Positions 14,276-20,600 of a stretch of 20,600 bases of DNA are shown here, one piece after another. How positions within the stretch are numbered: the first letter of the stretch is position 1; every line of letters starts with the position of its first letter. The notes under the pieces are model-generated. The model was not told where the DNA came from, did not search any database, and was given only the letters and a program-made list of their open reading frames with translations. The stretch is from JAGNZR01 sp051656905 (GTDB taxonomy: Bacteria; Fusobacteriota; Fusobacteriia; Fusobacteriales; Fusobacteriaceae), in the NCBI GenBank assembly GCA_051656905.1, contig JBOFJQ010000041.1, positions 1 to 20,600 on the forward strand. Direction: 5' to 3'. The position numbers and the translations under genes are program-made.

Positions 14276-15571
14276 GTGATTAAAATAAGAATAGATTTAA
14301 AAACAAAACTATTTTATGGAATGGGAGTAAGTTATGCTGTAGTAGATCAAATTTTTGTTCAATGGGTATTATATTTTTATTTGCCCCCAGCTAGTTCGGG
14401 ATTAAAGCCTTTATTAACTCCAATATTGATTTCTATAGCTCTTTCTTTCTCGAGATTTGTAGATGTTATAACAGATCCTTTAGTAGGGTATTTATCAGAT
14501 AAATTTAATAGTAAATGGGGAAGAAGAGTTCCTTTTATAGCTTTAGGAACTATTCCATTAAGTCTTACAACTATTGCATTTTTTTATCCTCCTAATACAG
14601 GAGAGACAGGTAATTTTGTATATTTATTAATAGTAGGATCTCTATTTTTTACTTTTTATACAGTTGTAGGGGGACCTTATAACTCCCTAATACCAGAGAT
14701 AGGAATAAATAAAGAGGAGCAACTGTCACTTTCGACTTGGCAATCAGTTTTCAGATTACTTTATAGTGCTATAGCAATGATTACACCTGGTATTTTAATA
14801 AATTATTTTGGAAAGGGTGACTCTTTGTTAGGAATAAGAGAGATGGTTATTTTTCTGAGTGTGATATCTTTTGTAGGTAGCTGTTTTACAATTTTTGGAG
14901 TTAAAGAAAAAAAATATGCCAGTGTAAAAAAGGTAAGTGTAAATTTTAAAGATGCTATAAAATTATTAATAAAGGATATAAACTTCATCTATTATTTATT
15001 AGGACTTTTAATGTTCTTTGTAGGGTTTAATAGTATAAGAGCTACTATGAATTACTATATAGAGGAGATTATGGGATATACAACTGTAGAGATAACAATA
15101 TCTTCAGCTCTTTTATTTATAGTATCTGCTCTGTTTTTTTATCCAGTGAGTAAGCTTTGTAAAAAAATAGGTTATAGAAAAGTTATGATAATGTCACTGG
15201 CACTTATTTGCATATTAACTATTACTATGTTTTTTATAGGAAAAAGTATAGAACCAAAATATGGATTTGTAATTTTTGCACTTTTAGGAGTCCCAGTTTC
15301 TGGAGCAGCTTTTATTTTACCACCAGCAATGCTAAGTGATATAAGTAGAAGAATAAGTGAAAAGAGTGGAGAGAATATAGAGGGAATATGCTTTGGAATA
15401 CAAGGATTTTTTCTAAAAATGGCATTTTTTTTATCAATATTAGTTTTACCAGTATTATTGTCCTATGGCAATAATGGAGTAGTAGGAAAGTTTGGTATAT
15501 ATCTTACAACAGTTTTTTCAACGCTAACTTTTATGCTAGGTATATTTTTTTATTGGAAGTATAAGGAGTAA
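14276..15571 (+). CDS. Sugar:cation symporter of the GPH family (MelB-like, MFS)
   Basis: A 431-residue inner-membrane protein with about 12 hydrophobic segments. The N-terminal half carries the GPH/MelB signature FVDVITDPLVGYLSD at residues 61-75, with the acidic residues that bind the coupling cation and sugar in MelB, then the loop motif KWGRRVPFIALG (80-91). GPH carriers move glycosides, pentosides or hexuronides with Na+ or H+. No sugar enzyme gene is adjacent, so the substrate is unknown. The start is taken as GTG at 14276, five bases after AAAAGG, a weak site; no better start gives the first membrane segment. The stop is followed two bases later by comEC. Confidence 0.82.
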   Translation: MIKIRIDLKTKLFYGMGVSYAVVDQIFVQWVLYFYLPPASSGLKPLLTPILISIALSFSRFVDVITDPLVGYLSDKFNSKWGRRVPFIALGTIPLSLTTIAFFYPPNTGETGNFVYLLIVGSLFFTFYTVVGGPYNSLIPEIGINKEEQLSLSTWQSVFRLLYSAIAMITPGILINYFGKGDSLLGIREMVIFLSVISFVGSCFTIFGVKEKKYASVKKVSVNFKDAIKLLIKDINFIYYLLGLLMFFVGFNSIRATMNYYIEEIMGYTTVEITISSALLFIVSALFFYPVSKLCKKIGYRKVMIMSLALICILTITMFFIGKSIEPKYGFVIFALLGVPVSGAAFILPPAMLSDISRRISEKSGENIEGICFGIQGFFLKMAFFLSILVLPVLLSYGNNGVVGKFGIYLTTVFSTLTFMLGIFFYWKYKE

Positions 15572-15573
15572 TT

Positions 15574-16797
15574 ATGGGTATAATATACCTTGTTACTGTA
15601 CAGTTGTTAATTTCAATAGGTATATTAGAATTACTATCTTTAAATTTAGGAATCTTAGTAGGAATTGTATATTTGATTTTTATAGGAGTTACATTAAAGG
15701 AGAAATCACTTCTTCTTTATGTAATTCCTATTTTATTTTTTATTAGGAGTTATACAGAAATAGAAGACCATCAAGTTCAGTTAGGAGATAGAATAACGGT
15801 AATATCTAGAATATTTCAAGGACGAGGAGAAGTATTAAAAAGAGAAGGGAAATATCCCAAAAATAGAGAGTATATTTTAGTTAATAATACTAAAAATGGA
15901 GAGTACTTAATACAAGGGGAAGTTACAAAAAAAACATTTGATAATTATTATATTTTAAAAGATATTGAAAGTATAGAAAATAAGCCGAGTTTAATAGAAA
16001 AAACATTTGAGGAATTAATAGATAATAGAATAGAAAATATGAGTTATGCTGAAAAAAATCTATATAAAGCTGTAGTTCTAGGGAAAAAAGAGAGTATATT
16101 TAGTAAAACTAAAAAACTTTTTATAGAAACAGGACTTATGCACCTATTGGCGATATCAGGACTTCATTTAGGAATAGTAGTATTTATTTTGAAATTTATA
16201 GGAGAGAAGATACCATGGAATAAAAGATGGAAAAATATAGTGATATTAATAGCCTTATCGTTATATTGTTTTTCTATCAGAATAACCCCATCGGTTCAAC
16301 GAGCTTACATTATGGTATTTATATATCTATTAGGGAATATACTTTATGAAAATGCATCTATAAAAAAATCTTTTTGTACAGCCTTTATATTGTCACTTTT
16401 AATTAATCCTATAGCATATAGAAGTGCCTCTTTTGTAATGAGTTATTGGGCAGTTTTATGCATAATTTTATTTCAGCCATTCATTCAGAAAATTCACAGA
16501 TATTTAAAGGTAAAAGCTGAACTAAGCAGTAATAAAAATCAAAGGATATTATTAAGAGTAAAAGAGAAAATAGTTATATATATAGTTTTTGCAATATATA
16601 TTCAAGTAATGATGACTCCAATTTCATATATAATTTTTGGGAAATTTTCAATATTAGCAATCATATCCAGTATAATTTTAACCCCCATAGGGAGTCTATA
16701 TATTTTTGTAGCTTTTATAGGGATAATAATTCCAATTTCTCCTATAATTACTATAGTTTATACAATATTAATAAAAGGGATGGAATTTTTTTCTTGA
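15574..16797 (+). CDS. comEC: ComEC/Rec2-type DNA uptake channel protein, short form
   Basis: ComEC forms the inner-membrane channel that brings single-stranded DNA into the cytoplasm during natural transformation. This 407-residue form has two or three N-terminal membrane helices, a soluble OB-like part (about 65-140), and the membrane 'Competence' domain with the signature LLAISGLHLG at 191-200 after ETGLMH. The C-terminal metallo-beta-lactamase-like domain of long ComEC proteins (about 700-800 residues in total) is missing. Downstream DNA has early stops in all three forward frames, so the domain has not simply been lost to a local frameshift. The AAGGAG ribosome binding site overlaps the end of the symporter gene. 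Confidence 0.85.
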   Translation: MGIIYLVTVQLLISIGILELLSLNLGILVGIVYLIFIGVTLKEKSLLLYVIPILFFIRSYTEIEDHQVQLGDRITVISRIFQGRGEVLKREGKYPKNREYILVNNTKNGEYLIQGEVTKKTFDNYYILKDIESIENKPSLIEKTFEELIDNRIENMSYAEKNLYKAVVLGKKESIFSKTKKLFIETGLMHLLAISGLHLGIVVFILKFIGEKIPWNKRWKNIVILIALSLYCFSIRITPSVQRAYIMVFIYLLGNILYENASIKKSFCTAFILSLLINPIAYRSASFVMSYWAVLCIILFQPFIQKIHRYLKVKAELSSNKNQRILLRVKEKIVIYIVFAIYIQVMMTPISYIIFGKFSILAIISSIILTPIGSLYIFVAFIGIIIPISPIITIVYTILIKGMEFFS

Positions 16798-16806
16798 AAT
16801 ATAATA

Positions 16807-16835
16807 TTGATTTTTATTGTAAAAAAGAATAAACT
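16807..16835 (+). promoter_or_regulatory. Possible promoter upstream of the YigZ-family gene
   Basis: TTGATT (16807-16812) and TAAACT (16830-16835) are 17 bp apart. The -10 is poor and the region is very AT-rich, so this is tentative. Confidence 0.3.
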
Positions 16836-16885
16836 TAAATACAAAACAAAAAAAGATTAAAAATAAGATAAAGGTTGAAATTAAT

Positions 16886-17464
16886 ATGAAAACAGTAAAA
16901 AAGCAGTGTAGAATAGAATTTGAAGAGAAGAAATCAAAATTTATTGGATATATAAAGCCAATTCAAAGTAAAGAGGAAGGGGAAAAATTTATCAGAGAGA
17001 TAAAATCTAAACACCCTGATGCTACACATAATTGTAGTGCTTATAAAGTTATCTATGAAGGGCAAGAGTATTATAAGTTTGATGATGATGGAGAGCCTTC
17101 TGGAACAGCTGGGAAACCCATAGGAGAAGTTATAAATCTCATGGAGGTATGTAATTTAGTAATTGTAGTTACTAGATATTTTGGTGGAATTAAATTAGGT
17201 GCAGGAGGTCTAGTAAGAAATTATGCAAAGACAGCAAAGCTATCAATACTAGAGTCTGAAACAGAGGAATACATAGCAACAAACAGTTTTTTGGTAGATT
17301 TTGATTATGATAAAGTTCAGGATGTAGATCAGATTCTAAAGATAAACAATGTAGAAATTATAGAGAAAAATTATGGTGAAAGAGTTACGTATAGTGTAAA
17401 TCTTTCTAAAGAAGCAGAAAAACAGTTAGAAAATATTTTTGGCGTTTTGCTAGTTACTCTTTAA
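16886..17464 (+). CDS. YigZ/IMPACT family protein
   Basis: A 192-residue cytoplasmic protein of the YigZ/IMPACT family. The N-terminal domain has the conserved blocks KSKFIGYI (about 13-20), HPDATHNCSAYK (about 45-56), DDGEPSGTAGKP (about 68-79) and the long signature VTRYFGGIKLGAGGLVRNYA (about 97-116). A smaller C-terminal ferredoxin-like domain follows. Eukaryotic IMPACT acts on the GCN1-GCN2 translational stress pathway; the bacterial role is not established, though nucleic-acid binding has been suggested from the structure. Start at ATG 16886 with AAAGG upstream. It stands alone, 88 bases after comEC. Confidence 0.9.
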   Translation: MKTVKKQCRIEFEEKKSKFIGYIKPIQSKEEGEKFIREIKSKHPDATHNCSAYKVIYEGQEYYKFDDDGEPSGTAGKPIGEVINLMEVCNLVIVVTRYFGGIKLGAGGLVRNYAKTAKLSILESETEEYIATNSFLVDFDYDKVQDVDQILKINNVEIIEKNYGERVTYSVNLSKEAEKQLENIFGVLLVTL

Positions 17465-17544
17465 ATAAAAAGTAGTTAAAATAAGTAGCGATTAAAAAGT
17501 AGAAATAAAAAAATTAAAACTAATAATGATGAAAAAGGTGGAAC

Positions 17545-18198
17545 ATGGCAAAAGAAAAATTTTATGGATATTATATAATAGATAGTAAAGAGGGAGGAGT
17601 TTTAAACTCTTGGGATCTATGTAAGAAAAAAGTAGAGGGGTTAAAGAGTAGATATAAAAGCTTTTCATCCTACGAAGAAGCAAAATCTTGGATAGATGGA
17701 GGGGCTGTATATGAGGAGAATACAAAGCGTCGTGAAGAGCTTCAAAAGAAAAGGTTAAAAAATGAAAAAGATAGAGAAAAATTAAAAGAAGCTATTTACT
17801 TTGATGCTGGAACAGGACGTGGAATAGGGGTAGAAGCAAGAGTTACAAACTTAAGGGGGGATTCATATATTTATGATTATTTTCCTAAAAGAGTAAACGA
17901 ATTTGGGAATATTAATTTAGGGAAAGATAAAACAAATAACTATGGGGAACTTGTAGCTTTATATTGTGCACTTGAAGTAGCTGAAAAAGAAAAAGTTTAC
18001 GAGATTTATGGAGATAGTAATCTTATTCTTTTCTTTTGGTCTCAAGGAAAATGCAACAAAGAATCTCTTCCAGAAAAAACAGTTGAACTCATAGAGGTTG
18101 TTACTAAAAAAAGAAAAGAATTTGAAAAAAAAGGCGGAAAAATAGACTATGTTTCAGGGGATATTAACCCAGCAGATTTAGGATTTCATAAAATTTAA
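17545..18198 (+). CDS. Ribonuclease H with N-terminal viroplasmin domain
   Basis: RNase HI-type enzymes cut the RNA strand of RNA-DNA hybrids, removing primers and R-loops. The N-terminal 55 residues form the caulimovirus viroplasmin-like hybrid-binding domain (FYGYYIIDSKEGGVLNSW, then FSSYEEAKSWI). A Lys/Glu-rich helical linker (about 58-82) leads to the catalytic domain, with the expected acidic residues D87 (YFDAGTGRG), E135 (NNYGELVAL), D157 (YGDSNLI) and D211 (NPADLGFHKI). AAAAAGGTGG lies five bases before the ATG. It follows the YigZ gene by 80 bases. Direct AAAAAGTAG repeats occur in that gap. Confidence 0.9.
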   Translation: MAKEKFYGYYIIDSKEGGVLNSWDLCKKKVEGLKSRYKSFSSYEEAKSWIDGGAVYEENTKRREELQKKRLKNEKDREKLKEAIYFDAGTGRGIGVEARVTNLRGDSYIYDYFPKRVNEFGNINLGKDKTNNYGELVALYCALEVAEKEKVYEIYGDSNLILFFWSQGKCNKESLPEKTVELIEVVTKKRKEFEKKGGKIDYVSGDINPADLGFHKI

Positions 18199-18200
18199 AA

Positions 18201-18224
18201 TACTTTTTTTTATAAAAAAAAGTA
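18201..18224 (+). repeat. AT palindrome after the RNase H gene
   Basis: TACTTTTTTT and AAAAAAAGTA are perfect inverted arms around TATA. It could act as a weak bidirectional terminator, but the stem is almost all A-T. Confidence 0.4.
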
Positions 18225-18269
18225 AAATAAAAAATTAAGATAAAGAAAATTATTAAATAGAAAAAATTA

Positions 18270-18298
18270 TTGCAAAAAAAAGGAAACTGTGGTAATAT
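18270..18298 (+). promoter_or_regulatory. Promoter for rpmE
   Basis: TTGCAA (18270-18275) and TAATAT (18293-18298) are 17 bp apart, 48 bp before the rpmE start. Confidence 0.5.
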
Positions 18299-18346
18299 CT
18301 ATTGTGATATTGAAAAGATAATTAGAGAAGGAAGGTGACAGGGGTA

Positions 18347-18556
18347 ATGAGAAAAAATATACATCCAAAATATGACGTTATAACAGTTGAGTGTACATGT
18401 GGAAATAAATTTGAAACAAGATCAACTATGACTAAGTCAAATGAACTTAAAATAGCAGTTTGTGCAAATTGCCACCCATTCTATACTGGTAAAGCTAAGT
18501 TTATCGATGCTGCTGGTAGAGTTGATAAGTTCCAGAAAAAATACAATCTTAAATAG
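18347..18556 (+). CDS. rpmE: Large ribosomal subunit protein bL31, zinc-binding form
   Basis: L31 helps form an intersubunit bridge of the 70S ribosome. The 69-residue product starts MRKNIHPKY and carries four cysteines in the zinc-binding arrangement: C16 and C18 (CTC), then C39 and C42 (CANC), followed by HPFYTGK and the basic tail. This is the C+ type; zinc-free L31 copies, when present elsewhere in a genome, replace it under zinc limitation. The ATG at 18347 was chosen over an in-frame GTG at 18335, which lies inside the GAAGGTG ribosome binding site. It is transcribed alone, from the promoter noted upstream. Confidence 0.96.
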   Translation: MRKNIHPKYDVITVECTCGNKFETRSTMTKSNELKIAVCANCHPFYTGKAKFIDAAGRVDKFQKKYNLK

Positions 18557-18564
18557 TCGAATTG

Positions 18565-18598
18565 TTAAAAATATTCTTTTAAGTAAGAATATTTTTAA
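18565..18598 (+). other. First of two hairpins after rpmE
   Basis: TTAAAAATATTCTT (18565-18578) and AAGAATATTTTTAA (18585-18598) form a perfect 14-bp AT-rich stem with a 6-base loop, starting eight bases after the stop codon. No T tract follows directly; the canonical terminator comes next. Confidence 0.7.
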
Positions 18599-18606
18599 AA
18601 TTCATG

Positions 18607-18632
18607 AAAAGAGGCCCAGCCTCTTTTTTTTT
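18607..18632 (+). terminator. Terminator after rpmE
   Basis: AAAAGAGGC (18607-18615) and GCCTCTTTT (18619-18627) form a perfect 9-bp stem with a CCA loop, running into nine or more T residues. Confidence 0.92.
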
Positions 18633-18692
18633 AAGAATTTAATTGATGTTATTAAAGTTTTTATGTAATTATATATATATTAGGAGGCAAAA

Positions 18693-19319
18693 ATGGCAGT
18701 AATTGAAATCAATCACCCATTAATTCAACACAAACTTACAATACTAAGAGATGAAAAAACAGACACAAAAACATTTAGAGAAAATTTAAATGAGATAGCA
18801 AAGCTTATGACTTATGAGGCTACAAAAAATTTAAAACTAGATGATATCGTAGTAAAAACTCCTTTAATGGAAACAAAAGGGGTAACTCTTCAAGATAAAG
18901 CTGTTGCAATTGTACCAATTTTAAGAGCAGGACTAGGAATGGTAGAAGGAATGTTAGATTTAATTCCTACAGCTAAAGTTGGACACATTGGTGTATATAG
19001 AAATGAAGAGACTTTTGAACCTGTTTACTATTATTGTAAATTACCTCTAGATATATCTGAGAGAAAAGTTTTATTATTAGATCCAATGCTTGCTACAGGA
19101 GGATCAGCTGTTTACGCTATAGACTACTTAAAGGAAAATGGTTGTAAGGATATAGTATTTATATCTTTAGTTGCAGCTCCAGAAGGGATTGCTAAAATTT
19201 TAAATAAGCATCCTGATGTAGATATTTATACAGCTAAAATCGACCAAGGATTAGATTCAAATGGATATATTTATCCTGGACTTGGAGATTGCGGAGACAG
19301 AATATTTGGAACTAAATAA
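18693..19319 (+). CDS. upp: Uracil phosphoribosyltransferase
   Basis: Upp salvages uracil by joining it to PRPP to give UMP. The 208-residue length is standard. The PRPP-binding loop is LLDPMLATGGSAVYAI (about 127-142), with the conserved N-terminal HPLIQHKLTILRDE (8-21) and the uracil-binding C-terminal region DQGLDSNGYIYPGLGDCGDR. TAGGAGG precedes the ATG at a good distance. No clear promoter hexamers could be chosen in the AT-rich gap after the rpmE terminator. It appears monocistronic. Confidence 0.97.
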   Translation: MAVIEINHPLIQHKLTILRDEKTDTKTFRENLNEIAKLMTYEATKNLKLDDIVVKTPLMETKGVTLQDKAVAIVPILRAGLGMVEGMLDLIPTAKVGHIGVYRNEETFEPVYYYCKLPLDISERKVLLLDPMLATGGSAVYAIDYLKENGCKDIVFISLVAAPEGIAKILNKHPDVDIYTAKIDQGLDSNGYIYPGLGDCGDRIFGTK

Positions 19320-19365
19320 TTAAAAATAGAATAATTTATAACTATGAAAATAGAGTATAAAACAT

Positions 19366-19424
19366 AAAAAACTACACTTTAAATATGATGGAAAAATCCT
19401 AATATTTAACGGTGTAGTTTTTTT
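19366..19424 (+). terminator. Long nested terminator after upp
   Basis: An outer stem, AAAAAACTACAC (19366-19377) with GTGTAGTTTTTT (19412-19423), encloses an inner stem, TTAAATAT (19379-19386) with ATATTTAA (19402-19409), and a possible GGA/TCC tip. It ends in a T tract. Confidence 0.88.
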
Positions 19425-19481
19425 ATATTGGAATAAGACATGGCGCAGAATAACAAAGTTGATGATATTCCTTTTATTTTT

Positions 19482-19509
19482 TTTGTATCTAATGTATAAT
19501 AGATACAAA
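19482..19509 (+). promoter_or_regulatory. Palindromic operator-like site around the rfaE2 -10 box
   Basis: TTTGTATCT (19482-19490) and AGATACAAA (19501-19509) are perfect 9-bp inverted arms around a 10-bp centre whose last six bases are a consensus -10, TATAAT (19495-19500). The -35 region is poor. A dimeric protein bound here would cover the promoter. The site is 55 bp before the start codon. Confidence 0.6.
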
Positions 19510-19564
19510 GGAAAAATATTATTAACACACTAAAAATTTATATAGAAATAGAGGAGCTTATAAA

Positions 19565-20029
19565 ATGGTTTTAAGTAGAGAATTAGCTGTAAAATTAGTA
19601 GAGGAATTAAAATCTCAAGGAAAAAAAGTAGTATTTACTAATGGATGTTTTGATATTTTACACGTAGGACACTTAAGATATATGAATGAAGCTAAAAGAC
19701 AAGGTGATGTACTGATTGTAGGTGTAAACTCAGATGCTTCAGTAAGAAGATTAAAAGGGGAAACGAGACCTATAAATAGCGAAAATGATAGAGCTGAGAT
19801 GCTTTCTGGATTAGAAGCTGTAGATTTTACAGTTATTTTTACAGAGGATACACCAATAAGTTTAATTGAAGATATCAAGCCTAGTATTCATGTAAAAGGT
19901 GGAGATTATAAGAAAGAAGACCTACCTGAAACAGTAATTGTAGAAAAACATGGTGGAGAAGTTAGAATATTAACTTTTGTAGAAGGAAAATCAACAACTA
20001 ATATTGTAAATAAAATTAGTTGCAATTAA
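19565..20029 (+). CDS. rfaE2: D-glycero-beta-D-manno-heptose 1-phosphate adenylyltransferase
   Basis: This enzyme forms ADP-D-glycero-beta-D-manno-heptose from heptose 1-phosphate and ATP, a late step in making the heptose of the LPS inner core. The 154-residue product corresponds to the C-terminal domain of E. coli HldE, here a free-standing protein. The nucleotidyltransferase motif TNGCFDILHVGHL is at residues 25-37 (HVGH 33-36); GVNSDASVRRLKG, the ENDRAEML block, VKGGDY and the terminal EGKSTTNIV also fit. GAGGAGC lies upstream of the ATG. The kinase half (rfaE1) is not in this window. It precedes tsaE by 23 bases. Confidence 0.94.
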   Translation: MVLSRELAVKLVEELKSQGKKVVFTNGCFDILHVGHLRYMNEAKRQGDVLIVGVNSDASVRRLKGETRPINSENDRAEMLSGLEAVDFTVIFTEDTPISLIEDIKPSIHVKGGDYKKEDLPETVIVEKHGGEVRILTFVEGKSTTNIVNKISCN

Positions 20030-20052
20030 TTTTTTACTTAGTAGGGGATAAT

Positions 20053-20517
20053 ATGAAAAAAATTTTAAAATTTAATGAGATAAATATAATTGCTAAAAAA
20101 TTAGCTCAAATATTACCTAAAAATACAGTAGTAGCTCTTATAGGTGATTTGGGAACTGGAAAAACAAGTTTTGTTAAAGAGTTTGCAAAGGAGTTAGGAA
20201 TTAAAGAAAATCTAAAGAGTCCTACTTTTAATTATTTTTTAGAGTATAGAAGTGGAAGAATACCACTGTATCACTTTGATGTATATAGATTAAGTGCCCC
20301 AGAAGAGGTATATGAGGTAGGTTACGAAGATTGTTTAAATAGTGATGGAATAATCCTAATTGAGTGGGCAAACATAATTGAGAGCGAATTACCTAAGGAA
20401 TATTTAGAGATAAAGTTCGATTATGATGATGAAGATAGTAGATTAATTGAAATGAATTATATAGGAAATAAAGAAAAAGGGGAGGAGATACTTAAAAATG
20501 TTGATTTTAGCAATTGA
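20053..20517 (+). CDS. tsaE: tRNA threonylcarbamoyladenosine biosynthesis ATPase TsaE
   Basis: TsaE is the P-loop ATPase that drives the TsaB-TsaD-TsaE complex making t6A37 in ANN-decoding tRNAs. The 154-residue product has Walker A GDLGTGKTS at 31-39, SPTF at 56-59, YHFDVYR at 73-79 and the EW pair at 104-105, all typical. An in-frame ATG at 20020 overlaps the rfaE2 end and lacks a ribosome binding site; GTAGGGG fits the ATG at 20053. The gene overlaps the start of tsaB by 20 bases, a common pairing that suggests coupled translation. Confidence 0.95.
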   Translation: MKKILKFNEINIIAKKLAQILPKNTVVALIGDLGTGKTSFVKEFAKELGIKENLKSPTFNYFLEYRSGRIPLYHFDVYRLSAPEEVYEVGYEDCLNSDGIILIEWANIIESELPKEYLEIKFDYDDEDSRLIEMNYIGNKEKGEEILKNVDFSN

Positions 20518-20600
20518 TACTTCTACGAAAGTAGGTGCAGTAGCTATTTATTCCCAAGATAAAGGTGTAATAGCAGAGATAATTTTAAACTGTGGAAATA
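20498..20600 (+). CDS. tsaB: tRNA threonylcarbamoyladenosine biosynthesis protein TsaB, N-terminal part (partial)
   Basis: Translation from ATG 20498 gives MLILAIDTSTKVGAVAIY and continues open to the window edge (34 codons). The AIDTST block is the N-terminal ATPase-like motif of TsaB, the scaffold partner of TsaD in t6A synthesis. GGGGAGGAG lies ten bases upstream, inside tsaE, whose end it overlaps in another frame. The rest of the gene is beyond the window. Confidence 0.9.
   Translation, partial: MLILAIDTSTKVGAVAIYSQDKGVIAEIILNCGN

Noticed and set aside
16780..16885. Frameshift at the T tract near the comEC end that might hide a longer protein
   Set aside because: Stops occur soon in every forward frame after 16797, and no lactamase-like sequence is found before the next gene.
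18462..18668. Forward frame overlapping rpmE and its terminator
   Set aside because: It runs through the rpmE zinc-site codons in another frame and across both hairpins; nothing supports translation.
18643..18671. TTGATG-17-TAATTA as a upp promoter
   Set aside because: Both hexamers are weak and the surrounding DNA is mostly A and T, so a match of this quality is expected by chance.
19320..19508. Reverse-strand frame between upp and rfaE2
   Set aside because: It covers the upp terminator and the rfaE2 operator-like site, and its composition is that of AT-rich non-coding DNA.

Overview
The window reads as a very AT-rich Gram-negative chromosome segment, most likely from Fusobacterium or a close relative in Fusobacteriota. 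The support is strong A/T bias at third codon positions, Shine-Dalgarno-led genes all on the + strand, three outer-membrane barrel precursors with the fusobacterial 'MKKLALVLGSLL' type of signal peptide, and a heptose adenylyltransferase gene that implies LPS. The species cannot be decided from the window. No tRNA, rRNA, IS element, phage gene or CRISPR array was found.

Region 1 (1-5774) is housekeeping: the 3' end of prfA, then prmC (which modifies release factors), queA (queuosine in tRNA) and rsmD (16S rRNA methylation), closed by a clear terminator. A near-consensus promoter then starts xseB, ispA and an unrecognised protein resembling DUF6941. A separate promoter and structured leader precede rplM-rpsI.

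Region 2 (5775-11322) is the accessory and most interesting part. A two-gene cassette, an outer-membrane beta-barrel gene followed by a small secreted helical protein gene, occurs twice in tandem (6138/7336 and 8105/9306). A third barrel gene (10076) follows, with the same signal peptide and Ala/Val/Pro linker but an unrelated-looking barrel. All three barrel genes have the same promoter core (CTTTACAAA, 17-bp spacer, TATAAT) and long leaders. Both small genes have their own TTGACA-18-TATAAT promoter. Every gene has its own terminator. A (CTAAAA)6 microsatellite flanked by 12-bp direct repeats lies in the 3' UTR of the third barrel gene.

Region 3 (11323-16797) holds an unrecognised acidic cytoplasmic protein, then coaX (type III pantothenate kinase), tmcAL (tRNA-Met acetylcytidine), a GPH-type sugar symporter and a short ComEC without a nuclease-like C-terminal domain. 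These last four are closely spaced and probably co-transcribed.

Region 4 (16798-20600) carries a YigZ/IMPACT protein, a viroplasmin-type RNase H, rpmE, upp, a stand-alone rfaE2 with a palindrome around its -10 box, tsaE, and the start of tsaB. Translation and tRNA/rRNA modification is the recurring theme outside the barrel cluster (prfA, prmC, queA, rsmD, rplM, rpsI, tmcAL, rpmE, tsaE, tsaB).
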